DNA of 64,000 nucleotides, from contig CP093831.1 of assembly GCA_033063855.1 (NCBI GenBank), forward strand, positions 27,528,001 through 27,592,000. The letters run 5' to 3'. Shown one piece after another: positions 38,401 through 47,467 of the stretch (the stretch's first letter is position 1; the number at the start of each line of letters is the position of its first letter). A program made the translations under genes and the position numbers. Origin of the DNA: Smittia aterrima (lineage: Eukaryota > Arthropoda > Insecta > Diptera > Chironomidae). The notes beneath the pieces were generated by a model. It was not told the DNA's origin, ran no database searches, and saw only the letters and a program-made list of their open reading frames with translations.

Positions 38401-41400
38401 TTAAAAATCAGTGCAAGCGATCAATGAAGTTATTAGTTCGCGACATGAGTCACACTCTTTAGCGAGGGCATAAGCGAAGCCTTTTTCTTTGGGGATTGTT
38501 ATTGAACATATTCGGAGAATATTTTTTAAGTAAAAAGAAAATATTAATGTTGAATTGAGTGTGGCAATTGCTTGAATTGAGCGGCACCTTTAAGTGATTC
38601 AATCTTTAAGCGATAATTAATTTTTGCATTCAATTCAACTTGGACAGCTTTAAATTTCGTGGATTTACTGTCGCGGACAGTTCAAGCTTAATTGAGGCGA
38701 GTTATGGTTTGTAAAGAAGTTGAAATTAAGCCACAAGGACTCAAGCAAAGGCCGTTCATGATTTATTATCGCAATCAATAGTAAAAGTCGCGTGGGACAC
38801 TTCGAGTTTCCTAAGGAGAAAGTAAATTGATCTAGTTTCACAGCGAAAATGAAAACTTTGGTCTTATCGTTAGCATTTTGCCATTCACTTAACTGTCATC
38901 GATTAATTTTGTCGCTTATCGGCGTGCAGCCGTTTGTTGCATAAATTTCAATCTCGACCAGACTTTGTTGCATTAATTTATGGAAAACTTATGCAATTTG
39001 AGTCATTGCAGAAGTTGGCGTTCGGTTTCAATCAAAATCTCACTTTGTTATCTCTTTCGAGAGATTTTTTCTTGCAAATTACGGAAAAATCCTTGAATAT
39101 TTAAGTCTCCGCTCCGCCTTTCATGCAAAACAAACCATCCAAGTTACAAGTTAGCTCTGGAGGGTGCAATTGATTTATTGCGAAGCAAACACAAAAAGTC
39201 CGAAAGTTGCAATATTTTGCCTTAATTTTTTATCATCCTTTCGACCGAGTTTGGCAAATCCAAATTAGAGCAAATTTATTCTTTTATGGTTTGTTTTCCT
39301 TTAAGCTTTTATTATTTTGTTAGTCGTTTATTGAATGTTCTCTGAACCAGCACTTTCGTTTCTTGTTTTCGCTTTCGTTTACCTGTCGAGGGTCAGCAAT
39401 TTGTCTGTTTTTATTGCTGACCATCTTTGCAGTTTTGCCGACCGAGGATCCTTAAATTAAGGTGGACAAAGACCATCAAAAGAATTGGTGATAATGATGA
39501 TCCGAGATAATCCCCGGAGAGCTCAATCGAATTGGATTGACCATTGAAGTTCAAGATTCATTGAGAAAAGTTTAAAAAGTTTTGAAATGAAAAAATGTTC
39601 ATGGAAAATTTCTTAATTTAATAAAACAAATTGAGACAAAAATGTTTCTTTAGTTTTGTGAGATTGTAAAAAAAAATATTTTTGCCTTGAAGAGAAATAC
39701 TCCGAAGCCGATGAACAGTTATTGCGATCCTCAGAATATTTAGAGCAATAAAACTAAGACATTTGCAAATTTCCAGGACAAGGAATTATATAATTTAGGT
39801 TTGCTGTGACAATTTCTAGTCAGTCATTGTCCATCTCGAGAACGAAGAAGATCGCTCAAAGTTTAGAAAATTATTTCTCATTCAAATCAATATAATATAT
39901 AATTAGTTTAATATAATATATAATATAATATAATAAGATGACATCAACATTAGTTCAAGATCCTCGAAGTAAGTTAATTGATTGAAATGCGATCTCAAAA
40001 CATTTCCTAACATTTTCATTTCTTTATCAGAAATCTCTGTAATGAATCGACAACAAATGGAAGAGAATTTTCAACGGCTTTCATTAGCCGATCAACAGTC
40101 AGCTGCTTTGAACTCTTTATACTTTCATCAAATGTCAGCTCTGCAATTCGTTTCGCCGCAGTATCAGCAGCTCACTCAACAATCATTCATGTCAAGTTGG
40201 CCGTTTCAACCATCATTCTTCCCAACAACCTGGCCGAGCTTAGCCCAACTCTCAAGTCCCAACAGTGAACTCGTAAACAATAATTATCTCTCGCAGACAT
40301 TCAGCTCGCAAGTTAGTGAAGAAAGTCAAGTGAAAATTTCAAGTTTATCGCCGATGTCTCAATCACCATCGCCGAGATCTCAGCAAAACGATTCGATCGA
40401 GATTGTGAAGTCGGATAAGAAGAAGAAATTTGGATGCAACATTTGCGGAAAGACTTTTGGTTACAAGCACGTTCTCCAAAACCACGAGAAAGTCCACTCA
40501 GGGGAGAAACCTTATCGCTGCGAGAAGTGTAATAAATGTTTCCGTCGCGATCATCATCTGAAAGTTCACTTAAGACTGCACTCAGGAGAGAAACCGTTTA
40601 GCTGTCCATTTCCAATGTGTGATCGTCAGTTTGTGCAGGTCGCAAACCTCCGACGACACGTGAAGACTCACGAGAATGGAGTTTTGAAAATTCACGAGAA
40701 AATGTTGAAGAACGATTCGGAAAGTTCAGGAATGTCATCTCAGGATCATGAAGACTACGCAACGACGACTTCGAGTAGGAAGCGTTTAGACTTCAGATAC
40801 GAAAGTCCCGAGCAATCAGAGCCAGAAGATTTATCGATTAAGAAAAGTTTAAGGTTAAAAGTTCAAGGAAAATATTTTTAAGTTAAAGTTTAAGTTGAAC
40901 TCTAAGTTGTGATCCCATTTGCTCGTCAATAAAGAATTTAATCCACAAAATCTTTTAAAATTTTAATTACGCAGGATGAGACGTTTTGTTTGATGAAATT
41001 AAAAACATTTTGTTAGAGCTCACGACGACTTCACTTAACTCTCCGGTAGCAAAAGCACTTGTTATGGCCTTGAACGCTTTAATGGCTTTTGATTCGTCTT
41101 GTGAAAGGCATCAACATGAAAAGCCATTAACTTATCGCTACTTAACATCACTCTCGAGTATCAAATGTTAAACAATTGATAATTGCCTCAGCTCTGAGTC
41201 TCATTCTCATTTCGATTAAAGTGAAATTATCTGAAACTTTTTTTTTTCGTTTTCAACGTTTAACCCGAAAATGAATTCGAATATTTCGCTGAAGTTTGCG
41301 ATAATGATTGTGATTGATTGAAGGCAATTTGAAGTGAACGAATGATCTTGCACGGTTGCTTGGCTTATTCAAACCTATTAAGCATTAATGTGTCTGACCC

Positions 41401-44400
41401 GAGCTACATAAATCAACGACGACGAGAGAATGTCAAGGACTTTGGGAAGATTATTCTTATGCTGTCGACGCTAATGAATTCTTCGAAGTCTCACGTGCGA
41501 AAAGTTTGATCAATGTCGAGACTTCATCGACCGCGAAGAATGTTTGTTCATTGTTGCAATTGCAAAATTTACAAGTGCAACGAGACTAGAAAAAGAGTTG
41601 AATTAAAATTCATGGCAAACGATATTTAATTCGTTTATAATTTATTCTTTAAATGTCACTTGTGCACTAGCTTGGGGAAGAATGAGATTGTGATGTAACA
41701 TGTTTAAGAAGGTTAGTAACTTCGTGGGTTTCATTAAGCGACACTGACGTTGATCTTTAAGTTCATCGAATGTTTGAGCTTCAATAAAAATATTTTGAAA
41801 CAACTCCATTGACTTATCGTAAATCGCGATAACGTTCTTTGTCTTTAATACATTCGCGTTTTCCGCTCTCGCTATTCTTGAGCTCTAAGTTTGTTTTCTT
41901 TCTTTCAGTCGAAAATAATTTGTCGTCAGTTTAAGCTGAGACTTTGAAAAATAATTTTCTTTTATTAAAATTATTCGAGAGCATTAGCCAAATGGAAATT
42001 TCTCTCGTTCGTTCACTCTTTTATTATCTTATCGCGAGTAAATACTCGTAAACGTTTATTTTCGGTGACCTTGCGTCACTGTCAGTGAAACATTTTCGAA
42101 TTATGTTCAGTTTCGCTCTTGATTCGCGCGATTGAAGAAGTGAAGTTCGAGATGGCTCCGATTTATTATCATAACGCGTTATCGCCGCCAAGTCGAATGG
42201 GACTCTTGGTAATCAGAAATTTGGGATTGGATGTCATTGTTAAAGCCATCGACACTTACAAGGGAGAGCAACACACTCCCGAGTATCTCAAAATCAATCC
42301 ATTACATCAAGTTCCTGTTTACGTTGATGGAGATTTCGTCTTGACAGAGTCGAGAGCGATTGCTTGCTTCTTAGCGAGCGCAGCAAAGTCAAAGCTTTAC
42401 TCGACTGACTTAAAGAAACGAGCTCTCATTGATTCTCGACTTTATTTTGATGCGACCAACTCATTCCCAGTGATTCGCGATTTCGCAGTGAGTTCAACAT
42501 AAAAAGTTTTCGCTTCAAAGTTTAAAATTTACTTTCAGCGTCCAGTCCTTCGAACTGGAGCCAAGAAGATCTCACAGGATCGTCGTGAAGCAGTCAAAGT
42601 CTGGCTGAACTCACTTGAATCATTCTTGGAGAAGTCAGAATGGTTCGCCGGAGATGAACTCACAATCGCTGATTTAGCTTTCTTAGCTAACGTTGCGACC
42701 GCAAAGGTTCGTCTTATCAGCTCCATAAAACTCTAATCAATTAATTGATTGCTTGTCTATTTTATTTTGTCACTTTAGGCTTGGGGTGTGGGCTTCACTG
42801 AGTTCCCAAGACTCAACGACTGGTACAATCGCTGCAAGGCATTCCCAGGCTTCCCCGAGAACTTGGAAGGCGCTCAAACCTTAGCCGACAAGTTAACAAA
42901 AATGCTCGACGAGCCATTGTGGAAATAACTTTCTTTCAAATAAAGAACTTTTAACTTCGTAATTCCGGATTAAGTCGGAACAGGTTTTAATTGTCGTTCG
43001 TCACCGGAAATTTGTTGTCAACTATCGATTTCTGTCTTGACGTTTTTTAATGTCTTTTGAGTTTCTTTTTCGCAGAATTGAATGCAAAAAAAAATTGCAT
43101 TTAAGCGACAAAGAGAAATTTGCGTTAATTAAGGAAAGTGAATGAATGAAGTCATAGTCGTGGAAGTGAATTAGTTAATCGCTGAGTGAAGTTATGAACT
43201 TCACTGCGTCGAGTAAAGTGCTAAGATCATTTCGATCCACGTGAGCAAAGGCCTGAAGGCTAAGGCAAGACCGCAACCTGAATTTTGACATGCTCCACTC
43301 ACATTCGAGGAATGCAAAAAAAAATCTGATTTTATCTCCGCAATTAATGTCAAATGCAAAATATTTTTGTCACTACTCGAACGGTTACGAAAACGTTATT
43401 GGGACTTGTGTCGATTATCTCTCGAGTCGCGAATCGAAAACTTTTTGGTTTTTTGTTTCTTCACCGCCTCAATACTCATTAGTCATGATCATCTGGCGAA
43501 TTTGTAGTCATCATTGCATCGAAAGGTCTTCAAGAGATCGTTTAAAATAAGCGAGTACATCGTTTTCAAAAAAAATATTTTTTTTATGAAATTTATTTTT
43601 TTATGTTTCGCCGAAAAAAAAAATTAATGTTTGACACTTTGAACAAAAGTTTTTTAAAAGTGCGAAAACTGATCGTTTTGACAGCGCTTCTTCATCATCG
43701 AAAAAATGTTTGTCAAATAACATTTCGAGACTCTTTCATTTCAAGATACGGAAGACTTCAACCTCAAAGCGAGTTTATCTCAATAAATCAAAAGAAAAAA
43801 GTTGATTGGATCATCGGATGAAGTTACAATTTCGCATTAATCGCGATTGCGGATATTTTTTCTGTAAAACAATGGCGATTAAATCATCTCCGAGTGAATC
43901 GTAAAACTGGTTCATTGAATTACATCGAAGTCGATGGAGAAACTTTTTCCTAAGACAACGTAACTCACTGAGCAATAAAGTTTCTTCCTCATTAAAGTCC
44001 ATTTCACTTTCCGTCGAGATCCTATGACAATCCCACCTCATCGGCAATTAGCTCGTCGAGCATGTAACCTTGAAGAGAAGTTGTTGCCGCTCATCGTCTG
44101 CACCATCGAACTGAGACAGGTTATCAGTTTTCATTGCCGTAAACAATTTTCTCTGTGAGAGTTGCGAACGCATCTGATTTCTATTTTCGCTGGTGATTTC
44201 CATGTTTTTGCATCGAGTTTCACCTTCGAAACAATTTTAATGATCACTGAACATTTTGAGTGCGTTCACTAACATGACATTTACATTGTTTCGAGTGCTC
44301 GTCTGAACTTTCGGGAGAGACTTCATTAAGGTTATTTCGCCGCATGACGATCGAACGTGTTGAGTTCTTAACTTACTTTCATTTATGCGTTAACAGCTAA

Positions 44401-46084
44401 CTAGGTTGAATGATATAATCATTTAATTATAATGTCAAGAGTCTCCCTTTCAATTCTTGATGGAAGGGAACCTTGAGACCAACTCAGAATTCGATTTATC
44501 AAGTTTTCACTTCTTGACGTGTCCGCTTTGCGACCAGTTCAACAAACTTTAACTTTAATTGCATCTTAACTTCTCTCGAATCGTTGCACATTAATTATCA
44601 ACGAGCGAACGATGTGTAATAATTGATTAAACAGTTTGATACGCCACTTAATCGAAGAGAAATTTTCAGTTTGAGATAAAAACTTGGATTTGGTAATCAC
44701 GAGCACATAAAAAAAATCTTTTCTTGTTTAATTAAATTCGTTTTCGAAGAAGAAAAGAAAAGTTTTTTTTACTTTCAACTTGAAATGAAACTTTTTGATT
44801 CTTAATTCGTCGCCTTCTCATTTTAAATTCTGATTTAAAGTGGGAGCGGAACTTTTATTATGCAATGAGCATCAATGAAGCCTTCAATGTCAAGCGATTG
44901 TCTCATTGCTGAACACGAATGCTCTTCGATATAATTAAACTGCAGATTTTCACTTTTTTTCTTAAAGAAACGAAAAGAATTTATGTTGATTGATCATTCG
45001 TTGGTTGCTCGAAAAGGAAATCGCATCAGATTATTCTGAAGATTTCAATTGACCCAAATACGGGATCTTCAAGTTTACGAGAATCGCTTCGAGATCAATG
45101 AAACATTTTTTGCCTTTCGCTTTCTGCGAGAAGATTCACTTTCGGTTGATATGTAAATTAAGTTTTTTTTTCTTCAACGCAGCGATCGCATCGCGAACTG
45201 CGATTTAAAAATGAATTTGAATGGAAGCGCTGATCATTGATGACGATATTATTTAAAATAAATTGGACAATCAAAATTCACATTTTTCATTCCATTCTCG
45301 AAAACACTTTCAATCTTAAACTTTAGTAACGAGCTCAAAATTAAATTGAAAAATGCAAATTAAATTTGAGTCCGAAAAAAAAACTTTCACTGGACGATTA
45401 TTGAATGGAATATTAAACTTTTTTGCTTGGATCATAAAACAAACAGCGGAGCGTGAGTAGCTTCTGGTTTCCGAATCAAAAGAAATTTGTTGGTGCCAAC
45501 ACTTCTCATCAACATTTTCTTTCGCCGAGCGTGGCGTTACTTTCAATTTCTTGTTGATCGAGAAGTGAGAATTAAATTCACTTCAAAGTAGGAAGATAAA
45601 TGACAAGTTACACGATGCTCATCGATTCAGAAGAGCTCTCGATATTTTCATGAGAAATCGACGACGCTTCCTTTCGCGGAAAGATTTATTAAATCATTTG
45701 TACCTTTAGCGTCGCATTTGCGTCGATGAAAAATTGATTCATTATTTGGTAAACAAGCACAGAAGCAAGAAAATATTTTCGCCATTATATAAATTTAATT
45801 AAAGAGAAATAACTCGAGTAGATTTTTCTTTTTTTTTATTTAATGTCGAACCTGTTGTCTGATGCTCTTTTAAGGCAAGCTCAACTCATAAAGCGAACAT
45901 TAATCGTGTGTGTTCAAAATCCAATTTAGCAAAAGTTTTTCAATTTATTGCGCCATCATCGAAACGCGACTCGTGTTGAAGATTTTTGAAATTGATGCAT
46001 AAAAGTTAGAGATTTGAAGTACGAACCTGAGGTTGCCAGCATAAAGGCTGCAACAAGGTAAATTAATCCACATGGCGACCTCAT
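11402..46084 (-). CDS. Cda5: Cda5-type chitin deacetylase, about 2480 aa, alternatively spliced
   Basis: Chitin deacetylases remove acetyl groups from extracellular chitin in cuticle or gut matrix. Exons in order of reading: 46084-46027 or 36471-36414 (signal peptide), 21606-21086, 21020-20812, 20718-18652, 18548-18397, 18281-18088, 18023-17974, 17633-17388, 17057-14439, 13579-13490, 13402-13206, then 13127-12899 or 12702-12477, 12270-11634, 11575-11402. Residues about 57-107 form a CBM14 peritrophin domain with six cysteines spaced 12-5-9-12-7. A linker of nearly 1950 residues is rich in Ser, Thr, Pro, Gln and Asn with acidic patches. The deacetylase starts near CRKDVCQLPDCYCGGKDIPG and carries TFDD or TFED, SHTVSH, RAPF and a Trp-rich end. 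This order, with no LDLa domain and a giant linker, matches insect group IV (Cda5). Two joins (20718 and 18023) use acceptors chosen to keep frame and are less certain. Confidence 0.88.
12477..12702 (-). other. Cda5: Cda5 mutually exclusive exon 12b (TFDD)
   Basis: A 226-nt exon entering in phase 1 and leaving in phase 2, like its neighbour at 12899-13127, so only one of the two can be used per transcript without losing frame. It encodes VDMPVEQVPQIVLLTFDD and ends in DGHEMASHTVS. It holds the intact first catalytic motif TFDD and half of the second motif. Donor C|GTAAGT is the same as in exon 12a. Confidence 0.88.
12899..13127 (-). other. Cda5: Cda5 mutually exclusive exon 12a (TFED)
   Basis: A 229-nt exon homologous to 12477-12702, with the same phases and the same HEWTDY, VQNLYADGHE and ASHTVS segments. 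The first catalytic motif reads TFED: the codon GAA replaces the Asp that serves as catalytic base in this enzyme family. The acceptor (GAACGAGAAG|GT) lacks a strong pyrimidine tract. Most of the surface between the motifs differs from 12b. Confidence 0.85.
14439..17057 (-). other. Cda5: Cda5 giant linker exon (2.6 kb)
   Basis: Single open exon encoding about 873 residues of low-complexity Ser/Thr/Pro sequence with repeated TTTT, STTS and TTSP runs, a likely O-glycosylation substrate. It ends in a short Cys-containing segment (CNDISANAKCNEIPL) before the catalytic exons. Open frames on the other strand here are shadows. A second giant linker exon, 18652-20718 (about 689 residues), has poly-Asp/Glu patches such as DDDDEEDEEE. 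Confidence 0.85.
21086..21606 (-). other. Cda5: Cda5 CBM14 chitin-binding exon
   Basis: Encodes DFTNAQARRN, a short basic/Ser stretch, then the CBM14 domain from DFSCPEEFGYFPHPADC to CDWPRNVGCEV, followed by a Pro-rich tail. The acceptor TTTTTCCGTAG|AT leaves phase 1, exactly matching both upstream signal exons (which each end in a lone G). The exon has no suitable start codon of its own, so it needs an upstream leader exon. Confidence 0.88.
29851..29937 (+). repeat. Array border element E1
   Basis: About 87 bp starting TCCAGTTGAACATGAAAT and containing ATCTTGCTCGATAGCC and AAAAACAATTAAAGGG. Copies lie at 33770-33858 (same strand) and, inverted, at 52310-52391 and 60985-61068. It stands on the outer edge of the left DUF1091 array; the four copies together frame both arrays. 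Confidence 0.75.
30145..30180 (+). promoter_or_regulatory. Core promoter of DUF1091 gene 1
   Basis: TATAAA at 30145-30150 and an initiator-like ATTAGTC about 30 bp downstream at 30174-30180. The same pair is seen before gene 2 (31016 and 31034) and gene 3 (31962), with a weaker AATAAA form before gene 4 (32981). On the minus strand ATATAAA forms stand before the right-array genes. An upstream GATCCGATTGCTGATAATTC block is shared by genes 2 and 3 and, modified, by gene 4. Confidence 0.6.
30199..30840 (+). CDS. DUF1091 (CheA/ML-like) secreted protein 1, 176 aa
   Basis: Exons 30199-30249, 30304-30630 and 30688-30840. Exon 1 is a signal peptide (MSSLIRQTLLIAFLISL); the mature protein begins VVAYFEVDIQSIEQLSD. 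Family signs are KQGGEYRRMPYKLPP, GICDAIN, the PCPIP motif, then GVYEILGYEPSLKNAP and TGDYA. Exactly two cysteines remain in the mature chain, probably one disulfide. The family resembles Drosophila CheA/CheB proteins, related to the GM2-activator/MD-2 lipid-binding fold and linked there to taste hairs and pheromone response. This is the most diverged of the left-array genes (MIMHTGDYAPE, FSVKIYGSIINL). Intron 2 is 57 nt, a multiple of three and free of stops. Lipid or odour binding is inferred, not shown. Confidence 0.85.
31060..31691 (+). CDS. DUF1091 secreted protein 2, 176 aa
   Basis: Exons 31060-31110, 31161-31487, 31539-31691. Leader MTFPIHQTLLVVFLISL; mature start ASAYFEVDVQRIEQLSD. 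It differs from gene 1 in the loop YVKQGGEYRKMPYKIPEK, in GICDLFNEDEYLYPE and in NYEWRGFQPSLKKVP. Cysteines are the family pair in GICD and PCPVP. Intron 2 (51 nt) is in frame and stop-free, and would add about 17 residues including one cysteine if kept. A TATAAA and initiator precede it. AATAAA occurs near 31748. Confidence 0.87.
32019..32650 (+). CDS. DUF1091 secreted protein 3, 176 aa
   Basis: Exons 32019-32069, 32120-32446, 32498-32650. Leader MTFLIHQTLLICFVISL, mature start AAAYFEVDVQSIDQTSD. Close to gene 2 in exon 3 (NYEWRGFQPSLKNIPNVIMP) but carries the LLFKKQGGEYRKMPYRLPAK loop shared with gene 4. Intron 2 is again 51 nt and open. The mix of gene 2-like and gene 4-like segments suggests exchange between neighbours. 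AATAAA lies near 32697. Confidence 0.87.
33036..33670 (+). CDS. DUF1091 secreted protein 4, 177 aa
   Basis: Exons 33036-33086, 33137-33466, 33518-33670. Leader MAFPIHQTLLVVFLISL. Exon 2 is three bases longer than in the other nine genes, giving an extra residue near QTNDDIKYFDFTK. Exon 3 begins GVYEFRGFEPSLKRVP as in the right-array gene at 52489-53122, with which it also shares the MAFPIHQTLLVVFLISL leader; these two face each other across the inverted duplication. The TATA position reads AATAAA. Last gene of the left array; border element E2 follows. Confidence 0.86.
33671..36413. other. Cda5 intron: border element and decaying arm
   Basis: No gene supported. Holds border element E2 and a block (33770-34085) almost identical, inverted, to 52070-52390; beyond it similarity to the right arm continues only as short islands up to about 35290. 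The open frame at 33867-34172 lies over the conserved block but has no domain or leader. Confidence 0.6.
33770..33858 (+). repeat. Array border element E2
   Basis: Second copy of the border element (TCCAGTTGAACATGAAATTG, then GATCGATAGCGAAGTTAC and AAAAACAATTAAAAGGGC), 100 bp beyond the stop codon of the last left-array gene and in the same orientation as E1. Confidence 0.75.
36414..36471 (-). other. Cda5: Cda5 alternative first coding exon 1B
   Basis: A 58-nt exon encoding MKSPSGLVCLIGAVMLLVP and ending in a lone G before GTTCGT. Joined to 21606 it reads on in frame as DFTNAQ. Same length, same phase and same donor as exon 1A. It looks like a classical signal peptide. An initiator-like TCAGTTGATC lies upstream near 36819-36810. 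Its use should give the same mature enzyme from a different promoter. Confidence 0.75.
36472..39937. other. Non-coding stretch upstream of the Krüppel-like gene
   Basis: No gene supported. The interval separates exon 1B from the divergent Krüppel-like gene, so control sequences for both would be expected here; I could not pick out specific sites. An AT palindromic tract lies near 38028-38068. Confidence 0.5.
39938..40881 (+). CDS. Kr: Krüppel-like zinc-finger factor with three fingers, 293 aa
   Basis: Exons 39938-39968 and 40031-40881, phase 1. The second exon encodes a Gln/Ser-rich N-terminus, then three C2H2 fingers at residues about 146-166, 174-194 and 202-224 with SGEKP linkers. Their helices (FGYKHVLQNH, RRDHHLKVHLRLH, RQFVQVANLRRH) match the first three fingers of Drosophila Krüppel, a DNA-binding repressor of segmentation. 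Near the C-terminus SPEQSEPEDLSIKKS matches Krüppel's CtBP-binding PEDLS region. The last two Krüppel fingers (KFSDSNQLKSHM type and the one after it) are absent: after RRHVKTHENG the chain goes to Ser/Asp-rich sequence. Finger 3 has four residues between its cysteines instead of two. AATAAA near 40928. Either a reduced true Kr or a Kr-derived paralogue; the gene lies inside the Cda5 transcription unit. Confidence 0.85.
40882..42151. other. Spacer between Krüppel-like gene and GST
   Basis: No supported gene. Contains the poly(A) signal of the Krüppel-like gene and, towards its right end, the presumed promoter and 5' UTR of the GST. Confidence 0.5.
42152..42928 (+). CDS. Glutathione S-transferase, delta/epsilon-like, 217 aa
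   Basis: Exons 42152-42487, 42539-42706 and 42779-42928, all joined in phase 0. Cytosolic GSTs conjugate glutathione to electrophiles. The thioredoxin-like half has YYHNALSPPSRMG with the likely catalytic Ser11, the glutathione-site segment HQVPVYVDG and the ESRAI turn. The all-helical half has the N-capping motif in ELTIADLAFLANVA and ends in LDEPLWK. Length and the KINPLHQVPV / TESRAI pattern fit the insect-specific delta/epsilon classes; class assignment is by eye. The usual delta SAPCR motif reads SPPSR. The start at 42152 was chosen because upstream ATGs run into stops. AATAAA follows near 42941. Nested in Cda5 intron 1, opposite strand. Confidence 0.9.
42929..46026. other. Cda5 intron 1, no supported gene
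   Basis: No gene-like frame with domain or leader. Sequence is AT-rich with scattered T runs. It lies between the GST and signal exon 1A. Confidence 0.5.
46027..46084 (-). other. Cda5: Cda5 alternative first coding exon 1A
   Basis: A 58-nt exon encoding MRSPCGLIYLVAAFMLATS and ending in G before GTTCGT. It shares the M-SP-GL pattern with exon 1B, plus length, phase and donor, so the two arose by duplication. Spliced to 21606 it supplies the signal peptide of the deacetylase across an intron of over 24 kb. Confidence 0.75.
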
Positions 46085-46529
46085 TTTTGCGAGAGCTTGC
46101 TGTCAATTCTGGCTTCGCAAAGATTTTTCTGTTCGAAAAACACTTTTTTCTCGTTCACTTCACTCGATTCGTTAATTTCTTGAAATTTCAATGAAAAACA
46201 TAAATTTTCACTTTCTTATTTCAACTTTTCCTTTCAAGAAAATTTCTTCGAACTTTCATATCATTTGTGACCAATTGCTTTTTATTTCACTTTATTTTTC
46301 TTTCTTTGAATTCTCGTCGAGGAATTATTTATTTCAAAAAATTAGAGCAACTCTTGTAAGTTCGTCGTGTTCCGCGCAAGTTCTCCAATCCAACTGAAAC
46401 TACTTTTGAAAAATATTTTTAATTTCCAAGCTTAAAAAAAATGTTTTCAAGCGAAAGAACTTGAACAACAAAAGCAAAAGCGCGAATCTATTTTATTTCA
46501 CTCGTTGAGTTGAATTGAGAGAAGAAACA

Positions 46530-46573
46530 GCTGAGCACCGATCGATGTTTGAGTGTGTTTGTGTTTTTATAGC
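46530..46573 (-). promoter_or_regulatory. Candidate promoter of Cda5 exon 1A
   Basis: On the minus strand GCTATAAAAACAC stands near 46573-46562, and GGTGCTCAGCTG about 30 bp downstream could hold the initiator. Position suits a 5' UTR of about 450 nt for exon 1A. Judged by eye only. Confidence 0.35.
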
Positions 46574-47467
46574 AAACACTGATCTCGAATGTTTTACAAT
46601 GCTTCTCAATGTTTTCAACATAATTTATCGAAGAACTCTCCTCATTGCCTTTGACCTTAGGAAAGGAATCAGATGAGACACGTTACATCAAAGTTCATTG
46701 TTCAATTAGAGATTAATGAATTTCCGCGGACCCAGACGGTTCCTCACCTGAAAGCGGTTAATTACGGAAGAACACATAAATCATTTGTAGTCAAAAAGTA
46801 TTTTCACGCGGGTCTTTTGTTGTTCGCAGCTTTTGCGGTTTTGATTTCATGAAAAGAGAAGAAGAAAAAAATTGCAGCAATTATTCAAATAAATAATGAA
46901 ATCTCCACTTGTTTACTAATTTTAATTTATAAACGTGATTTTGAAGATTGAAACTGCTACGCGGGCTATAATTAGGTTCTCCGGCTTTCAGGACTTGAAT
47001 GACTTTGAATGAAACGACACAAGAAGTTAAAATGAATTAATTAAGTTTACAATCGAAATTCTCGCTGTCCGGATAACATTTTGATTGATCAGGAATTGTA
47101 TGATAATTTGTCAAGCCCTTGACAAACTTTGTGTGCAGGAAAATGCGACGAGAACATGTAAAGTCAACCCACAATGCAATTGCTTGTGAACGAAAAACAT
47201 GAAACGCAGCAAGAAATATTTTTTTTCTTAGAACGTGGGCTATTGAATTTTTAATTTTTCTAGATCCGTGTTTGCGATGTCAAGAACTCTTTTGCTCACA
47301 TAAGTTCGTTACGTTGTTAGCTCCTTACGAAAACTTCATTGCATAAGCTTCGACGACTGGCGGCGGAAAAAATTGAGTTTTCATGAAAACCGAAAAAAAG
47401 TAAAACAGCGCAAAATATTTTTTTTTATTTGCTACATTTAACCGAAGCCGAAACATAAATGTAAGAA

